A stretch of 64,000 nt of DNA from Oxalobacteraceae sp. CFBP 13730. Lineage in GTDB: Bacteria > Pseudomonadota > Gammaproteobacteria > Burkholderiales > Burkholderiaceae_D. A program made the position numbers and the translations under genes. Shown here piece by piece: positions 34,606 to 43,846 of the stretch (position 1 is its first letter; the number at the start of each line of letters is the position of its first letter). The notes below the pieces were generated by a model. The model saw only the letters and a list, made by a program, of their open reading frames with translations. It had not been told where the DNA came from and did not search any database. The stretch covers positions 248,001-312,000 of the forward strand of contig JACYUQ010000002.1 of the NCBI GenBank assembly GCA_014841835.1, in the 5' to 3' direction.

Positions 34606-35271
34606 ATGAGTATGTACGACCGACCGCTGGTGATGCTCGACTTCGAGACCACCGGCCTGTCGCCCGACATGGGCGATCGCATCACGGAAGTGGCGGCACT
34701 GCGCATCGTCGGCGGTGAAGTCACCGAGCGCTATGTTTCCCTCGTCAACTGCGGCGTGCGCGTGCCGTCGTTCATCACGGCCCTGACCGGCATTACCCAG
34801 CAGATGGTCGACAGCGCACCACCGGCACACCAGGTCGTGCCCGAGCTGATCGACTTCATCGGCGGCGACGTGCTGTCGGCGCACAATGCCAGCTTCGACG
34901 AAAAGTTTCTGAAAGCCGAAGGCGCGCGCCTGGGCCGTACGACGCAGCACATGGGTCTTGTGTGCTCGCTGAAGCTGTCGCGGCGCCTGTTCCCGGGTCT
35001 GGTCAGCTACAAGCTGGGGCAGCTGTCGAGCCAGCTCGGCATTCCGTTTGCCGGTACCGCCCACCGGGCCGAGGCCGATGCCCAGGTGGCGGCCGACGTG
35101 CTGCTGCATGCTGCGCGTCACCTGGGCCGCACCTGCGGCATCGAGCGCGTCGAGCCGAGCCTGCTGGTCTCGATCAACAAAGTCGCTGCCGCCAAGATTC
35201 CGGTATTTCTTGAAAAATACGCGGCCACCGTGCGCGAACGCCAGATGGCCGCTGTGCTCAATGGCAGCTGA
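34606..35271 (+). CDS. DEDDh 3'-5' exonuclease (DnaQ/PolC-like)
   Basis: A 221-residue stand-alone exonuclease: Exo I VMLDFETTGLSP, Exo II LSAHNASFDEKFL, Exo III HRAEADAQVAADVL with the catalytic His. It resembles the exonuclease domain of PolC/DnaQ but differs clearly from the true dnaQ at 16.3 kb, and lacks a polymerase-binding tail, so a role in repair or RNA/DNA trimming is more likely than replication proofreading. A strong AAGGAG lies 7 bases before the ATG. It may be co-transcribed with the Hsp70-like gene. Confidence 0.88.
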   Translation: MSMYDRPLVMLDFETTGLSPDMGDRITEVAALRIVGGEVTERYVSLVNCGVRVPSFITALTGITQQMVDSAPPAHQVVPELIDFIGGDVLSAHNASFDEKFLKAEGARLGRTTQHMGLVCSLKLSRRLFPGLVSYKLGQLSSQLGIPFAGTAHRAEADAQVAADVLLHAARHLGRTCGIERVEPSLLVSINKVAAAKIPVFLEKYAATVRERQMAAVLNGS

Positions 35272-35389
35272 TTGCGCCTGACGCCCTGATTGTGCGCTCG
35301 CAAACCGCTCATCCCCGATCTACTTAAACTTTTGGCAATGGAACCGGCTGCGCCTGCAGCCGTTCGCCCGACTTGCCGAAAGGATCTGG

Positions 35390-36037
35390 ATGAGCTCCGA
35401 CCATGCCGCCCGCGCCGGCGCCGCGACGTTCTCCTGGTATCACCGCGCTGCCTGGCGCGGCAACCCGTATGCCCAGTTCAACCTGGCCCAGCTCTACCTG
35501 CGCGGCCACGGCGTCGGACGCGACGACGCACAGGCCGCCGCCTGGCTGGCGCGGGCGGCGGCCAGCGGTCTGGCCTATGCCCAGAACCATCTGGGCGCGC
35601 TGTATTACAGCGGTCGCGGCGTCCATCCCGACCACGTTCTTGCAGCGCGCTGGTTTCTGCGGGCAGCGCAGCAGGGCGACCGCTCGGCGCAATACAATCT
35701 GGGGCTGCTGTACCGCAAGGGTCGCGGTGTGACCCGATCGCACACGGCCGCGCTGACCTGGTTCTACCGGGCGGCCGAGCAGGGCATGGCGCGTGCCCAG
35801 GCGCAGCTGGCGCACGGCTACCTGCACGGGCTGGGCGTCACGATCAGCCATCCGCTGGCGATGGCGTGGTACCGCAAGGCCGCGCTGCAGGGGCACGTGG
35901 CCGCGCAGGTCCAGCTCGCGCACATGTATGCACGCGGCCTGGGCGTGGCGGTCAGCAGCGCGCAGGCGCTGTACTGGTTCCGTCATGCGGCTGGCGCCGG
36001 CAACCCCGTCGCACAGCGGGCGCTCGGTCTGCTGTAG
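35390..36037 (+). CDS. Sel1-like repeat protein
   Basis: A 215-residue protein built of about five Sel1-like repeats, each with the pattern A-x-xxLGxLYxxGxGVxxD..A..W(Y/F)RxAA (for example YNLGLLYRKGRGV and AQLAHMYARGLGV). Such repeats form an alpha-solenoid for protein binding. There is no signal peptide or transmembrane segment, so it is probably cytoplasmic. AAGGAT precedes the ATG. No partner is apparent; the flanking genes are an exonuclease and a secreted peptidase. Confidence 0.85.
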   Translation: MSSDHAARAGAATFSWYHRAAWRGNPYAQFNLAQLYLRGHGVGRDDAQAAAWLARAAASGLAYAQNHLGALYYSGRGVHPDHVLAARWFLRAAQQGDRSAQYNLGLLYRKGRGVTRSHTAALTWFYRAAEQGMARAQAQLAHGYLHGLGVTISHPLAMAWYRKAALQGHVAAQVQLAHMYARGLGVAVSSAQALYWFRHAAGAGNPVAQRALGLL

Positions 36038-36053
36038 GCCGCGGGCGGGCGGT

Positions 36054-36081
36054 TTGCACTGCTGTCGTTTCGCGCTATGAT
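36054..36081 (+). promoter_or_regulatory. predicted promoter of the S9 peptidase
   Basis: TTGCAC (36054-36059) and TATGAT (36076-36081) are 16 bp apart. The expected start near 36088 gives a leader of about 41 nt. Called by eye. Confidence 0.5.
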
Positions 36082-36128
36082 GCCCTGCGGCCACAAGCCG
36101 ACCTCATCATTCACAGACCGAGAACAAC

Positions 36129-38300
36129 ATGCACATGAAACTTGCCACGCTTGCCGCCGTGTTGGCCACGACCTTCAGCGCCAACCCGGCGCTCGCACAA
36201 AGCTGTTCCACCAAAGGCACCGCGCCCACCTACCCGGTGAGCAAGAAAGTCGACCAGACCGACAACTACCACGGCACCGTGGTCGCCGATCCGTACCGTT
36301 GGCTCGAAGACGCCAACAGCGCCGAAACGAAGGTATGGGTCGATGCCCAGAACAAGGTGACCCAGGCGTACCTGGCCCAGATCCCGCAACGCGAAGCGAT
36401 CCGCCAGCGCCTGACGCAGCTGTGGAACTACGAGCGCTACAGCGTGCCGGGCAAGGAGGGCGGCCGCTACTTCTACACGCGCAACGACGGGCTGCAGAAC
36501 CAGTCGGTCCTGTACACGCTGAAAAACCTGAATGACGAGCCGCGCCTGCTGCTCGACCCGAACACGCTGGCCGCCGACGGTACGGTCGCCCTGGCCGGCA
36601 CCGAAGTGAGCCCCGACGGCAAGCTGCTGGCCTACAGCATCGCGGCATCGGGCTCGGACTGGAACGAGATCAAGCTGCGCGACATCGAGACCGGCAAGGA
36701 CCTGCCGGACCACATCAAGTGGGTCAAGTTCTCGAGCACCGCCTGGACGAAAGACGGCAAGGGCTTCTTCTACAGCCGCTACGACGAGCCGAAAGAAGCG
36801 ACCAAGCTGGCCGACGTGAATTACTTCCAGAAGCTGTACTACCACCGCATCGGCACCCCGCAAAGCGCCGACACGCTCGTGTACGACCGCGCCGACCAGA
36901 AGGAATGGGGCTTCGGCGGCCGCACCACCGATGACGGTCGTTACCTGATCATCACCACCACCAAGGGTACCGCGCCGAAGTACCGCGTGTCGTACAAGGA
37001 TTTGTCGAAGAAGGACGCAAAAGTGGTCGACCTGATCGACAACTTCGACGCCGGCTACGACTTCATCGACAACGTCGGCAGCGTGTTCTACTTCAGCACC
37101 GACCGCAAGGCGCCCAAGAAGCGCGTGATCGCCATCGACGTGAGCAAACCGGCAGAGGCCAACTGGAAAGAGATCGTCGCCGAAAGCGCCGACACGCTGA
37201 CCGGCGCCGACATCGTCAACAACCAGCTGGTGCTCGAGTACCTGAAGGATGCCCGCAGTGTCGTGCGCGTGGTCTCGCTCGAGGGCAAGCCGGTGCGCGA
37301 GATCGCGCTGCCGGGGATCGGCACCGTCGCCGGCCTGTCGGGCAAGCGTGGCGACACCGAGACCTTCTATTCGTATACCAGCTTCACCAGCCCGACCACG
37401 ATTTACCGCCTGAACATGACGACGGGCCAGAGCACCGTGTTCCGCCAGCCGAAGGTCGCGTTCAATCCGGCCGACTATGAAACACGCCAGCAGTTCTACA
37501 CGAGCCGCGACGGTACCAAGGTCCCGATGTTCATCGTGTCGAAGAAGGGCCTGAAGATGACTGGCCAGAACCCGACCTACCTGTACGGCTATGGTGGTTT
37601 CAACATCTCGCTGACGCCGGGCTTCTCGCCGGCCAACCTGGCATGGATGGAAATGGGCGGCGTGTATGTCGTGGCCAATCTCCGCGGTGGTGGCGAATAC
37701 GGCGAAGCCTGGCACCAGGCCGGTACCAAGCTGCAAAAGCAGAACGTGTTCGACGATTTCATCGGCGCGGCTGAGTGGCTGGTGGAGAACAAGGTCACGT
37801 CGCCTCAGAAGCTGGCCATTGGCGGCGGCAGCAACGGGGGCCTCCTAGTCGGCGCGGCGACGACGCAGCGGCCGGACCTGTTCGCGGCCGCGATTCCGTC
37901 GGTGGGTGTGATGGACATGCTGCGCTTCCACAAGTTCACGATCGGCTGGGCCTGGACCTCGGACTACGGTTCGTCCGAGAACCCGGAAGAATTCAAGGCG
38001 CTGGTCAAGTATTCGCCGCTGCACAACCTGAAGGCCGGCACCTGCTATCCGGCGACGATGGTGACGACGGCCGACCACGATGACCGCGTGGTCCCGGCGC
38101 ACAGCTTCAAGTACGCGGCCGCTGCCCAGGCAGCGCAGGCCGGCAGCGCGCCGATCCTGATCCGCATCGACACCAAGGCGGGTCACGGTGCGGGCAAGCC
38201 GACGGGCAAGCAGATCGAGGAAGTGGCGGATCGCTGGGGCTTCCTGTCGCGCGAGCTGCACATGAATGACGCCGCCGTAACGGCTGCCGGCGCCAAGTAA
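36129..38300 (+). CDS. secreted prolyl oligopeptidase (S9A family)
   Basis: A 723-residue serine peptidase with an N-terminal signal peptide (MKLATLAAVLATTFSANPALAQ), so it is exported to the periplasm or beyond. The N-terminal half is the beta-propeller that gates the active site (YHGTVVADPYRWLED start). The C-terminal alpha/beta hydrolase domain carries the triad: Ser in GGGSNGGLL near 567, Asp in DHDDRVVPAHS near 651, and His in KAGHGAGKP near 686. It should cleave short peptides after proline. Start is ATG 36129 or the ATG two codons on. Monocistronic: own promoter and a strong terminator. Confidence 0.94.
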   Translation: MHMKLATLAAVLATTFSANPALAQSCSTKGTAPTYPVSKKVDQTDNYHGTVVADPYRWLEDANSAETKVWVDAQNKVTQAYLAQIPQREAIRQRLTQLWNYERYSVPGKEGGRYFYTRNDGLQNQSVLYTLKNLNDEPRLLLDPNTLAADGTVALAGTEVSPDGKLLAYSIAASGSDWNEIKLRDIETGKDLPDHIKWVKFSSTAWTKDGKGFFYSRYDEPKEATKLADVNYFQKLYYHRIGTPQSADTLVYDRADQKEWGFGGRTTDDGRYLIITTTKGTAPKYRVSYKDLSKKDAKVVDLIDNFDAGYDFIDNVGSVFYFSTDRKAPKKRVIAIDVSKPAEANWKEIVAESADTLTGADIVNNQLVLEYLKDARSVVRVVSLEGKPVREIALPGIGTVAGLSGKRGDTETFYSYTSFTSPTTIYRLNMTTGQSTVFRQPKVAFNPADYETRQQFYTSRDGTKVPMFIVSKKGLKMTGQNPTYLYGYGGFNISLTPGFSPANLAWMEMGGVYVVANLRGGGEYGEAWHQAGTKLQKQNVFDDFIGAAEWLVENKVTSPQKLAIGGGSNGGLLVGAATTQRPDLFAAAIPSVGVMDMLRFHKFTIGWAWTSDYGSSENPEEFKALVKYSPLHNLKAGTCYPATMVTTADHDDRVVPAHSFKYAAAAQAAQAGSAPILIRIDTKAGHGAGKPTGKQIEEVADRWGFLSRELHMNDAAVTAAGAK

Positions 38301-38318
38301 TACCGGGCGCATGCAAAC

Positions 38319-38349
38319 AAGGCCGCCGGAGCGATCCGGCGGCCTTGTT
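38319..38349 (+). terminator. rho-independent terminator after the S9 peptidase
   Basis: A 12-bp perfect stem (AAGGCCGCCGGA with TCCGGCGGCCTT) around a GCGA tetraloop, then GTTGTTTTG. It lies 19 bp past the stop and also faces the end of the convergent XRE-cupin gene. Confidence 0.9.
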
Positions 38350-38379
38350 GTTTTGTGTGTCTGTCGTCTGGTGCTTCGA

Positions 38380-38955
38380 TTACCGGTGCACGACCACCAG
38401 CACCGCCTTGGCCTCGGTCTTGCCCGTATTACGGATCACGTGATTCTGGTCGGCCGGGTAGCGCGCCGTCGCGCCGTGGCGCACCTTTTTCTTTTCAAGC
38501 CCCACCTCCAGTTCCACGGTCCCCGTGATCACCGTCAGGTGCTCGCCCGTGCCGGGATCATGCGCCTGCGACGCCAGTTCGCCACCGGGCGCCAGCGTCA
38601 GCTCATACCATTCATACTTGCCTGCCAGGTCCATCGGACCGAGGATGCGCAGGCAATAGCCGGCGTGTGCGCCGGGCAGGGTGGGGATTTCGTGCGCGTC
38701 GACCAGCCGAATGAGTTCTGTCGGGCGTACCTCGGACGACAGCAGCTCGCTGATCTGCACGCCCAGTGCATTGGCCAGGCGCCAGGTGATCGCGATGGTG
38801 GGGTTAGCTTTCTCGCGCTCGATCTGCGACAGCATCGATTTCGACACGCCGGCAATGCGCGACAGGTCCTCGAGCGTCAGGCCACGGGCCAGGCGCAGGC
38901 GTTGCAGTGTGGCGCCGACTTCGGGTGGCGCGTTGTTGGTTGAAATTGTATTCAT
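38380..38955 (-). CDS. XRE-cupin transcriptional regulator
   Basis: A 191-residue regulator: N-terminal Cro/C1-type helix-turn-helix (about 12-66; LRLARGLTLEDLSRIAGVSKSMLSQIE) and a C-terminal cupin_2 sensor (about 105-190; HLTVITGTVELEVG). Proteins of this architecture often control amino acid or polyamine metabolism. It diverges from kbl-tdh-sdaA across 174 bp, which contains a clear inverted repeat, so it probably regulates threonine breakdown and perhaps itself. The ligand is not known; threonine, glycine or 2-amino-3-ketobutyrate would be logical. Confidence 0.88.
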   Translation of the reverse strand: MNTISTNNAPPEVGATLQRLRLARGLTLEDLSRIAGVSKSMLSQIEREKANPTIAITWRLANALGVQISELLSSEVRPTELIRLVDAHEIPTLPGAHAGYCLRILGPMDLAGKYEWYELTLAPGGELASQAHDPGTGEHLTVITGTVELEVGLEKKKVRHGATARYPADQNHVIRNTGKTEAKAVLVVVHR

Positions 38956-39014
38956 TGCCGCATAAGGTTATAAGGACCGGCTTGCCAAGTCGATTGGGCA
39001 CGGGTAATATCCAC

Positions 39015-39038
39015 TATATTGAATCTTTGTTCGATATA
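39015..39038. promoter_or_regulatory. candidate operator and promoter upstream of kbl
   Basis: TATATTGAA and TTCGATATA are inverted 9-bp arms (8 of 9 matching) around TCTTTG. A kbl promoter, TTGAAT (39019-39024) with GATAAG (39042-39047) at 17 bp, overlaps it, so binding would block the -35. The XRE-cupin protein encoded divergently is the natural candidate to bind. Confidence 0.6.
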
Positions 39039-39129
39039 CAGGATAAGTCTTCTACATCGAACAAACCCACGGTACAGCATCCGCCAACTGCCGGTCAAGC
39101 CGGACCATCCACGGAACAGGAAAAACACC

Positions 39130-40335
39130 ATGAGCGACCAGACTTTCTACAGCGGCCTGCAGCAAAAACTCGACACCTTGCGTAGCGACGGCTTGTTCAA
39201 GCCGGAACGTGTGCTGGCTTCGCGCCAGGGCGCCGAAGTGGTCGCTCAGGATGGCCGCACCCTGATCAATATGTGCGCCAACAATTACCTGGGCCTGGCG
39301 GGCGATCCGGCAACCCAGCAAGCCGCCGCCGCCGCACTGGAAAAATACGGCTACGGCCTGTCGTCGGTGCGCTTCATCTGCGGCACGCAGACCGTGCACA
39401 AGGAACTGGAAGCAGCGCTGTCGACATTTCTGGGTACCGAAGACACGATCCTGTACGCCGCCGCGTTCGACGCCAACGGCGGCGTGTTCGAGCCGCTGTT
39501 CGACGAGAACGACGCGATCATCTCGGACGCGCTGAACCACGCGTCGATCATCGACGGCGTGCGCCTGTGCAAAGCAGCGCGCTATCGCTACGCCAACAAC
39601 GACATGGCGGACCTTGAAAAGCAGCTGATCGCCGCCACCGAAGCCGGCAAGCGCCACAAGATCATCGTCACCGACGGCGTGTTTTCGATGGACGGTACGA
39701 TCGCCCAGCTGGACAAGATCGTCGCACTGGCCGAGCAGTACGGCGCGCTGACGATGATCGACGAGTGCCACGCATCGGGCTTCATGGGCGCGACCGGCCG
39801 CGGCACGCACGAACACTGCGGCGTGATCGGCAAGATCGACATCATCACCGGCACGCTGGGCAAGGCCCTGGGCGGCGCAATGGGCGGTTTCACGTCGGGC
39901 AAAAAGGAAGTGATCGAGACGCTGCGCCAGAAATCGCGCCCGTACCTGTTCTCGAACACGCTGGCGCCGATGATTGCCGGCGCCTCGCTCGCGGTACTCG
40001 AGCGCATTTCGAAGTCCACTGAACTGCGCGACCGCCTGATGGAAAACACCGCGTACTTCCGCGCCGAGATCGAGCGCATCGGCTTTACCATCAAGCCGGG
40101 CACGCACCCGGTGGTGCCGGTGATGCTGTTTGACGCGCCGGTCGCGCAGAAATTCGCGGCGCGCATGTTCGAACTGGGCGTGCTGCTGTCGGGCTTCTTC
40201 TATCCGGTGGTGCCGATGGGGCAGGCGCGCGTGCGCGTGCAGCTGTCGGCCGCGCACACCCGCGAACAGCTGGACGTTGTGCTCAAGGCATTCGAACAAG
40301 CCGGCCGCGAGCTGGGCATCATCAAGCAACAATAA
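39130..40335 (+). CDS. kbl: glycine C-acetyltransferase (2-amino-3-ketobutyrate CoA ligase)
   Basis: A PLP enzyme that splits 2-amino-3-ketobutyrate with CoA into glycine and acetyl-CoA, the second step of threonine breakdown. The 401-residue product has NMCANNYLGLAGDP, SSVRFICGTQTVHKELE, DECHASGFMG and the PLP lysine K245 in TGTLGKALGG. Length is the family norm (about 398). The start at 39130 has AGGAAA upstream; longer in-frame starts exist but are not conserved in this family. tdh follows after 29 bp. Confidence 0.96.
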   Translation: MSDQTFYSGLQQKLDTLRSDGLFKPERVLASRQGAEVVAQDGRTLINMCANNYLGLAGDPATQQAAAAALEKYGYGLSSVRFICGTQTVHKELEAALSTFLGTEDTILYAAAFDANGGVFEPLFDENDAIISDALNHASIIDGVRLCKAARYRYANNDMADLEKQLIAATEAGKRHKIIVTDGVFSMDGTIAQLDKIVALAEQYGALTMIDECHASGFMGATGRGTHEHCGVIGKIDIITGTLGKALGGAMGGFTSGKKEVIETLRQKSRPYLFSNTLAPMIAGASLAVLERISKSTELRDRLMENTAYFRAEIERIGFTIKPGTHPVVPVMLFDAPVAQKFAARMFELGVLLSGFFYPVVPMGQARVRVQLSAAHTREQLDVVLKAFEQAGRELGIIKQQ

Positions 40336-40364
40336 ATAATAAATACACAGCAAGGAAACACAGC

Positions 40365-41327
40365 ATGGAACGCATCCTCATCATCGGCGCCAATGGCCAG
40401 ATCGGCAGTGAACTGGTCAGCGCGCTGGCCGAGCGCCACGGCGCGCAGAACGTCATCGCGTCGGACATCGGCGAGAACAACCTGTACGGCGCCGCGCGCT
40501 ATACCCGCCTGAACGTGCTGGACAACGACGCGCTGGCAAGCCTGATCGCCGACGAAGACATCACCCAGGTCTACCAGCTGGCCGCCATGCTGTCGGCCAC
40601 CGGCGAAAAGGCGCCGCTCAAGGCCTGGAGCCTGAACATGGATGGCCTGCTCAACATCCTCGAGATCGCGCGCGAACGGGGCGAGGCCGGCAAGCCACTG
40701 AAAGTCTTCTGGCCATCGTCGATCGCCGCCTTCGGCCCGAACACGCCGGGCGAACAGACGCCGCAGTTCACGATCATGGACCCGACCACGATCTACGGCA
40801 TCAGCAAGCTGGCCGGCGAGCGCCTGTGCGAGTACTATCACAGCAAGTATGGTGTGGACGTGCGCAGCATCCGCTACCCCGGCATCATCAGCTACAAGTC
40901 GCCACCGGGCGGCGGCACCACCGACTACGCGATCGCGATCTTCCATGCGGCGCTGCGCGGCGAGACCTACGAATGCTTCCTCGGCCCCGAAACCACGCTG
41001 CCGATGATCTACATGCCCGACGCGATCCGCGCCACCATCGAACTGATGGAAGCGCCCGCCGAACAGGTGGCGATCCGTTCGTCTTACAACGTGGCCGGCG
41101 TCTCGTTCAACCCGCGCGAACTGGCCGCTGCCATCCAGAAGGCGCGCCCCGGTTTCGCCATCGCCTACGAGCCGGACAGCCGCCAGCAGATCGCCGATTC
41201 GTGGCCGAAAAGCCTGGAAGACAGCCGCGCGACGGCCGACTGGGGCTGGCAATCGCGTATCGACATCGACGAGATGGTCGACTCGATGCTGGCCAATATC
41301 GATGTCGGCATCAAGGCAGCAGCGTAA
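40365..41327 (+). CDS. tdh: L-threonine 3-dehydrogenase, SDR (GalE-like) type
   Basis: Oxidises threonine to 2-amino-3-ketobutyrate with NAD+. This 320-residue protein is the short-chain dehydrogenase form, not the zinc-dependent E. coli Tdh: it has the extended-SDR nucleotide motif GANGQIG at residues 8-14, catalytic YGISK, and the FWPSSIAAFGP and VDVRSIRYPGIISYKSPPGGG blocks of the GalE-like TDH group. Placement directly after kbl confirms the role. AAGGAA precedes the ATG. sdaA follows after 36 bp, so three genes form one catabolic operon. The symbol is used by function, not by homology to E. coli tdh. Confidence 0.9.
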   Translation: MERILIIGANGQIGSELVSALAERHGAQNVIASDIGENNLYGAARYTRLNVLDNDALASLIADEDITQVYQLAAMLSATGEKAPLKAWSLNMDGLLNILEIARERGEAGKPLKVFWPSSIAAFGPNTPGEQTPQFTIMDPTTIYGISKLAGERLCEYYHSKYGVDVRSIRYPGIISYKSPPGGGTTDYAIAIFHAALRGETYECFLGPETTLPMIYMPDAIRATIELMEAPAEQVAIRSSYNVAGVSFNPRELAAAIQKARPGFAIAYEPDSRQQIADSWPKSLEDSRATADWGWQSRIDIDEMVDSMLANIDVGIKAAA

Positions 41328-41363
41328 GACCTCGCCTCACAATAAAAAAGCAGGAGACACAAG

Positions 41364-42746
41364 ATGGACATGAGCGTGTTTGATTTGTTCAAGATCGGCA
41401 TCGGCCCGTCGAGTTCCCACACGGTGGGGCCGATGGTCGCGGCGCGCCGCTTTCTGCTCGAGAGCGGCATGCTGGACCAGGCGGTCGGCGTCGAGGCGCA
41501 CCTGTATGGTTCGCTGGCGCTGACGGGCGTCGGCCACGCGACCGACAAGGCGGTCATTCTCGGCCTGATGGGCGAGACGCCGCAGGAACTCGATCCAGCG
41601 TCGGTCGACGACAAGCTCGATCTCGCCGCGCTCGATGGACAGATCGCACTGCTGGGCATCAAGACGGTGCCGTTCGACGCCCGTATCCACCTGGTCTGGC
41701 ACAAGGCATCGACGCTGCCCGAACACCCGAACGGCATGCGCTTTGTGCTGCAGCTGCGTGACGGCAGTATCATCGAACGCATCTATTATTCGGTTGGCGG
41801 CGGCTTCATCACGGCGGCCGGCGAAGCGCAGGCGCGCACTGCGGAACCTGTCGGCACCCCGGTGCCGTACCCGTTCGACACGATGGTCCAGCTGCTCGAG
41901 CACGGCCGCACGCACGGCTTGACGATCCCGCACATGCTGCGCGCGAACGAGCGCGTGCGCATGAGCGACACTGATCTGGATGCCGGCCTGGATCGCCTGT
42001 GGCGCGTGATGCGCGACTGTATCTGCCAGGGCCTGAAGACGGAAGGGCGCCTGCCGGGCGGCCTGAACGTGCGCCGCCGCGCGGCAGCCCTGTGGAAACA
42101 GGCGCAGGAAACGCAGCCCCAGAACGCCTTGCCGCACGACGCCGTGCAGCAGGTCAGCCTGTACGCGATGGCCGTCAACGAAGAAAACGCCGCCGGCGGC
42201 CGCGTCGTCACGGCGCCGACCAACGGCGCGGCCGGCATCATCCCGGCCGTGCTGCGCTACTACGCCGAAGACTGCCGCCCGATCGATCCGCAGCGCGGTG
42301 TGCGCGACTTTTTGCTCACATCGGCCGCGATCGGCATGCTGTGCAAGAAGAACGCCTCGATCTCGGGCGCTGAAGTGGGTTGCCAGGGCGAAGTTGGCGT
42401 GGCGTGCGCGATGGCGGCAGCGGGCCTCGTTGCTGCGCTGGGCGGCACCAATGAGCAGATCGAGAACGCGGCCGAAATCGGCATCGAACACCATCTGGGC
42501 ATGACGTGCGACCCGATCGGCGGCCTGGTGCAGATTCCGTGCATCGAGCGCAACGGCATGGGCGCGATCAAGGCGATCACGGCGGCATCGCTGGCGCTCA
42601 AGGGCGATGGCGTGCACTTCGTGAGCCTGGACAGCGTGATCGAAACGATGCGCCAGACGGGTGCCGACATGCAGGTCAAGTACAAGGAAACGTCGCTCGG
42701 CGGCCTGGCCATCCACGTCGTGACGGTCAATCACGCCGCCTGCTGA
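41364..42746 (+). CDS. sdaA: L-serine ammonia-lyase (iron-sulfur type)
   Basis: Deaminates L-serine to pyruvate and ammonia with an oxygen-sensitive [4Fe-4S] cluster. The 460-residue single-chain enzyme has an N-terminal beta domain (SVFDLFKIGIGPSSSHTVGPM) and a C-terminal alpha domain with VTAPTNGAAGIIP and cluster cysteines in EVGCQGEVG, MTCDPIGG and IPCIERN. Serine formed from glycine (via GlyA) would feed it, linking it to kbl-tdh. GGAGA precedes the ATG. The IS element begins 31 bp after the stop, between this gene and a hairpin that was probably its terminator. Confidence 0.95.
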   Translation: MDMSVFDLFKIGIGPSSSHTVGPMVAARRFLLESGMLDQAVGVEAHLYGSLALTGVGHATDKAVILGLMGETPQELDPASVDDKLDLAALDGQIALLGIKTVPFDARIHLVWHKASTLPEHPNGMRFVLQLRDGSIIERIYYSVGGGFITAAGEAQARTAEPVGTPVPYPFDTMVQLLEHGRTHGLTIPHMLRANERVRMSDTDLDAGLDRLWRVMRDCICQGLKTEGRLPGGLNVRRRAAALWKQAQETQPQNALPHDAVQQVSLYAMAVNEENAAGGRVVTAPTNGAAGIIPAVLRYYAEDCRPIDPQRGVRDFLLTSAAIGMLCKKNASISGAEVGCQGEVGVACAMAAAGLVAALGGTNEQIENAAEIGIEHHLGMTCDPIGGLVQIPCIERNGMGAIKAITAASLALKGDGVHFVSLDSVIETMRQTGADMQVKYKETSLGGLAIHVVTVNHAAC

Positions 42747-42769
42747 GCTTATTGCTAATTCAGGCAAGT

Positions 42770-42777
42770 TCGGCAAT
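42770..42777. repeat. left 8-bp target-site duplication of the IS
   Basis: TCGGCAAT directly abuts the left terminal inverted repeat and is repeated exactly at 43847-43854. Eight-bp duplications are normal for the IS1595 family. Confidence 0.95.
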
Positions 42778-43846
42778 GGCGCAGTCAGCATTACGTATTG
42801 ATGACTCTGATTGCGATGCACAGCAATTGTTCTGGTGAACGTACTCTCTCGCCATGCAGAGTCCAGCGCCAACCCAGATAGTTGGCGAGATAGCGCGACG
42901 CCACACCGCGAAAGCCCCGCAACCAATCCTTGAAGCGCTGATGATAGGCATTCACGTTTTGCACGTGAATGGCCAGGCTGCCCAGGCGCCTGGCCCGCAC
43001 CCCCGCACGCAGATTGACGGTCTCGTGCGTGATCCCGTGCTTGCGTGCAAAAGCCCTGTAGGCGACATGGCTGTCGCTGACCAGAAAGGACTGGGGATCA
43101 AGTCTGGGCAGCAAGTCGCGTTCGAGCTGCGCGGCCGTCAATGCGCCGCGGCCCGTGACGGCATCGACCGTGCGTCCGTTGCGGTCACGCGCCACCAGAA
43201 TACAGTCGAGTTCTCCGGAAATGCCGGGCCTGGCGGCGCGGCCACCCCGCCGCCGCGCGGGCCGGTCGAGCGCGCGCGAACCTTTCTGCGATTCGAGCAG
43301 AAAGGTTTCATCGGCTTCGACGATGCCGTTCAGGGTCGTCGGCCGGTCGAGCTTGATCCAATGCAGGAAGCGGTGGCGCCAGCGGAACGCCGTGTTGCGG
43401 TGCACGCTAACCAGGTCTGCCGCCTTGCGTACAGGCAGTGAATCGAGCAGAACTTGTGAATAGGCGAGCCACTTGGCCTTGTGCCTGAGCCTCGCCAGAG
43501 GCGTGCCGGTGAGGTCATTGAAGGTGCGTCCGCAATCGCAGCACCGGAAGCGTTGCAGGTCGTTGGCGAACCCGTGCCGGTTACAGCGCACGCTGCCACA
43601 GCGGGGGCAACAGCGGCCCGGCGACCTGGCGTGCGCGATGAGTGCGACGACCTGGTCGAGCCCGGCGGCAGGGTGCAAGGCATCCAGCACCTGCCGGCGC
43701 TGCGGTACGTTCAGCAATGGCAAGTTGGCGAACCAACGCGTGAAACGGGGTGCTTTCATGCTCGACTCCTGGCGCTGACGACAGGGGTTGGACCACGAAA
43801 GTGCTCATCAGTTCACAGCTCGGCACTATTTAACGTTGACTGCGCC
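42778..43846 (-). mobile_element. IS1595-family insertion sequence, complete, 1,069 bp
   Basis: The ends are imperfect terminal inverted repeats: GGCGCAGTCAGCATTA on the left, and reading inward from the right GGCGCAGTCAACGTTA (14 of 16 identical). They begin with GG as usual in the family. One transposase gene nearly fills the element, its stop codon 10 bp inside the left end. Exact TCGGCAAT duplications on both sides show a simple, unrearranged insertion. It sits between sdaA and thrC. Confidence 0.93.
42791..43759 (-). CDS. IS1595-family transposase
   Basis: A 322-residue transposase. An N-terminal zinc ribbon is marked by CPRCGS and CCDCGR (about 50-85), followed by a helix-turn-helix (SLPVRKAADLVSVHRNTAFRWRHR) and an ISXO2-type DDE-like catalytic domain: VEADETFL (first acidic residue), VSDSHVAY (second), and the C-terminal NVNAYHQRFKDWLRGFRGVA block typical of the DDNK group. 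The frame is uninterrupted, so the element is probably still active. The ATG lies 87 bp inside the right end. Confidence 0.92.
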   Translation of the reverse strand: MKAPRFTRWFANLPLLNVPQRRQVLDALHPAAGLDQVVALIAHARSPGRCCPRCGSVRCNRHGFANDLQRFRCCDCGRTFNDLTGTPLARLRHKAKWLAYSQVLLDSLPVRKAADLVSVHRNTAFRWRHRFLHWIKLDRPTTLNGIVEADETFLLESQKGSRALDRPARRRGGRAARPGISGELDCILVARDRNGRTVDAVTGRGALTAAQLERDLLPRLDPQSFLVSDSHVAYRAFARKHGITHETVNLRAGVRARRLGSLAIHVQNVNAYHQRFKDWLRGFRGVASRYLANYLGWRWTLHGERVRSPEQLLCIAIRVINT

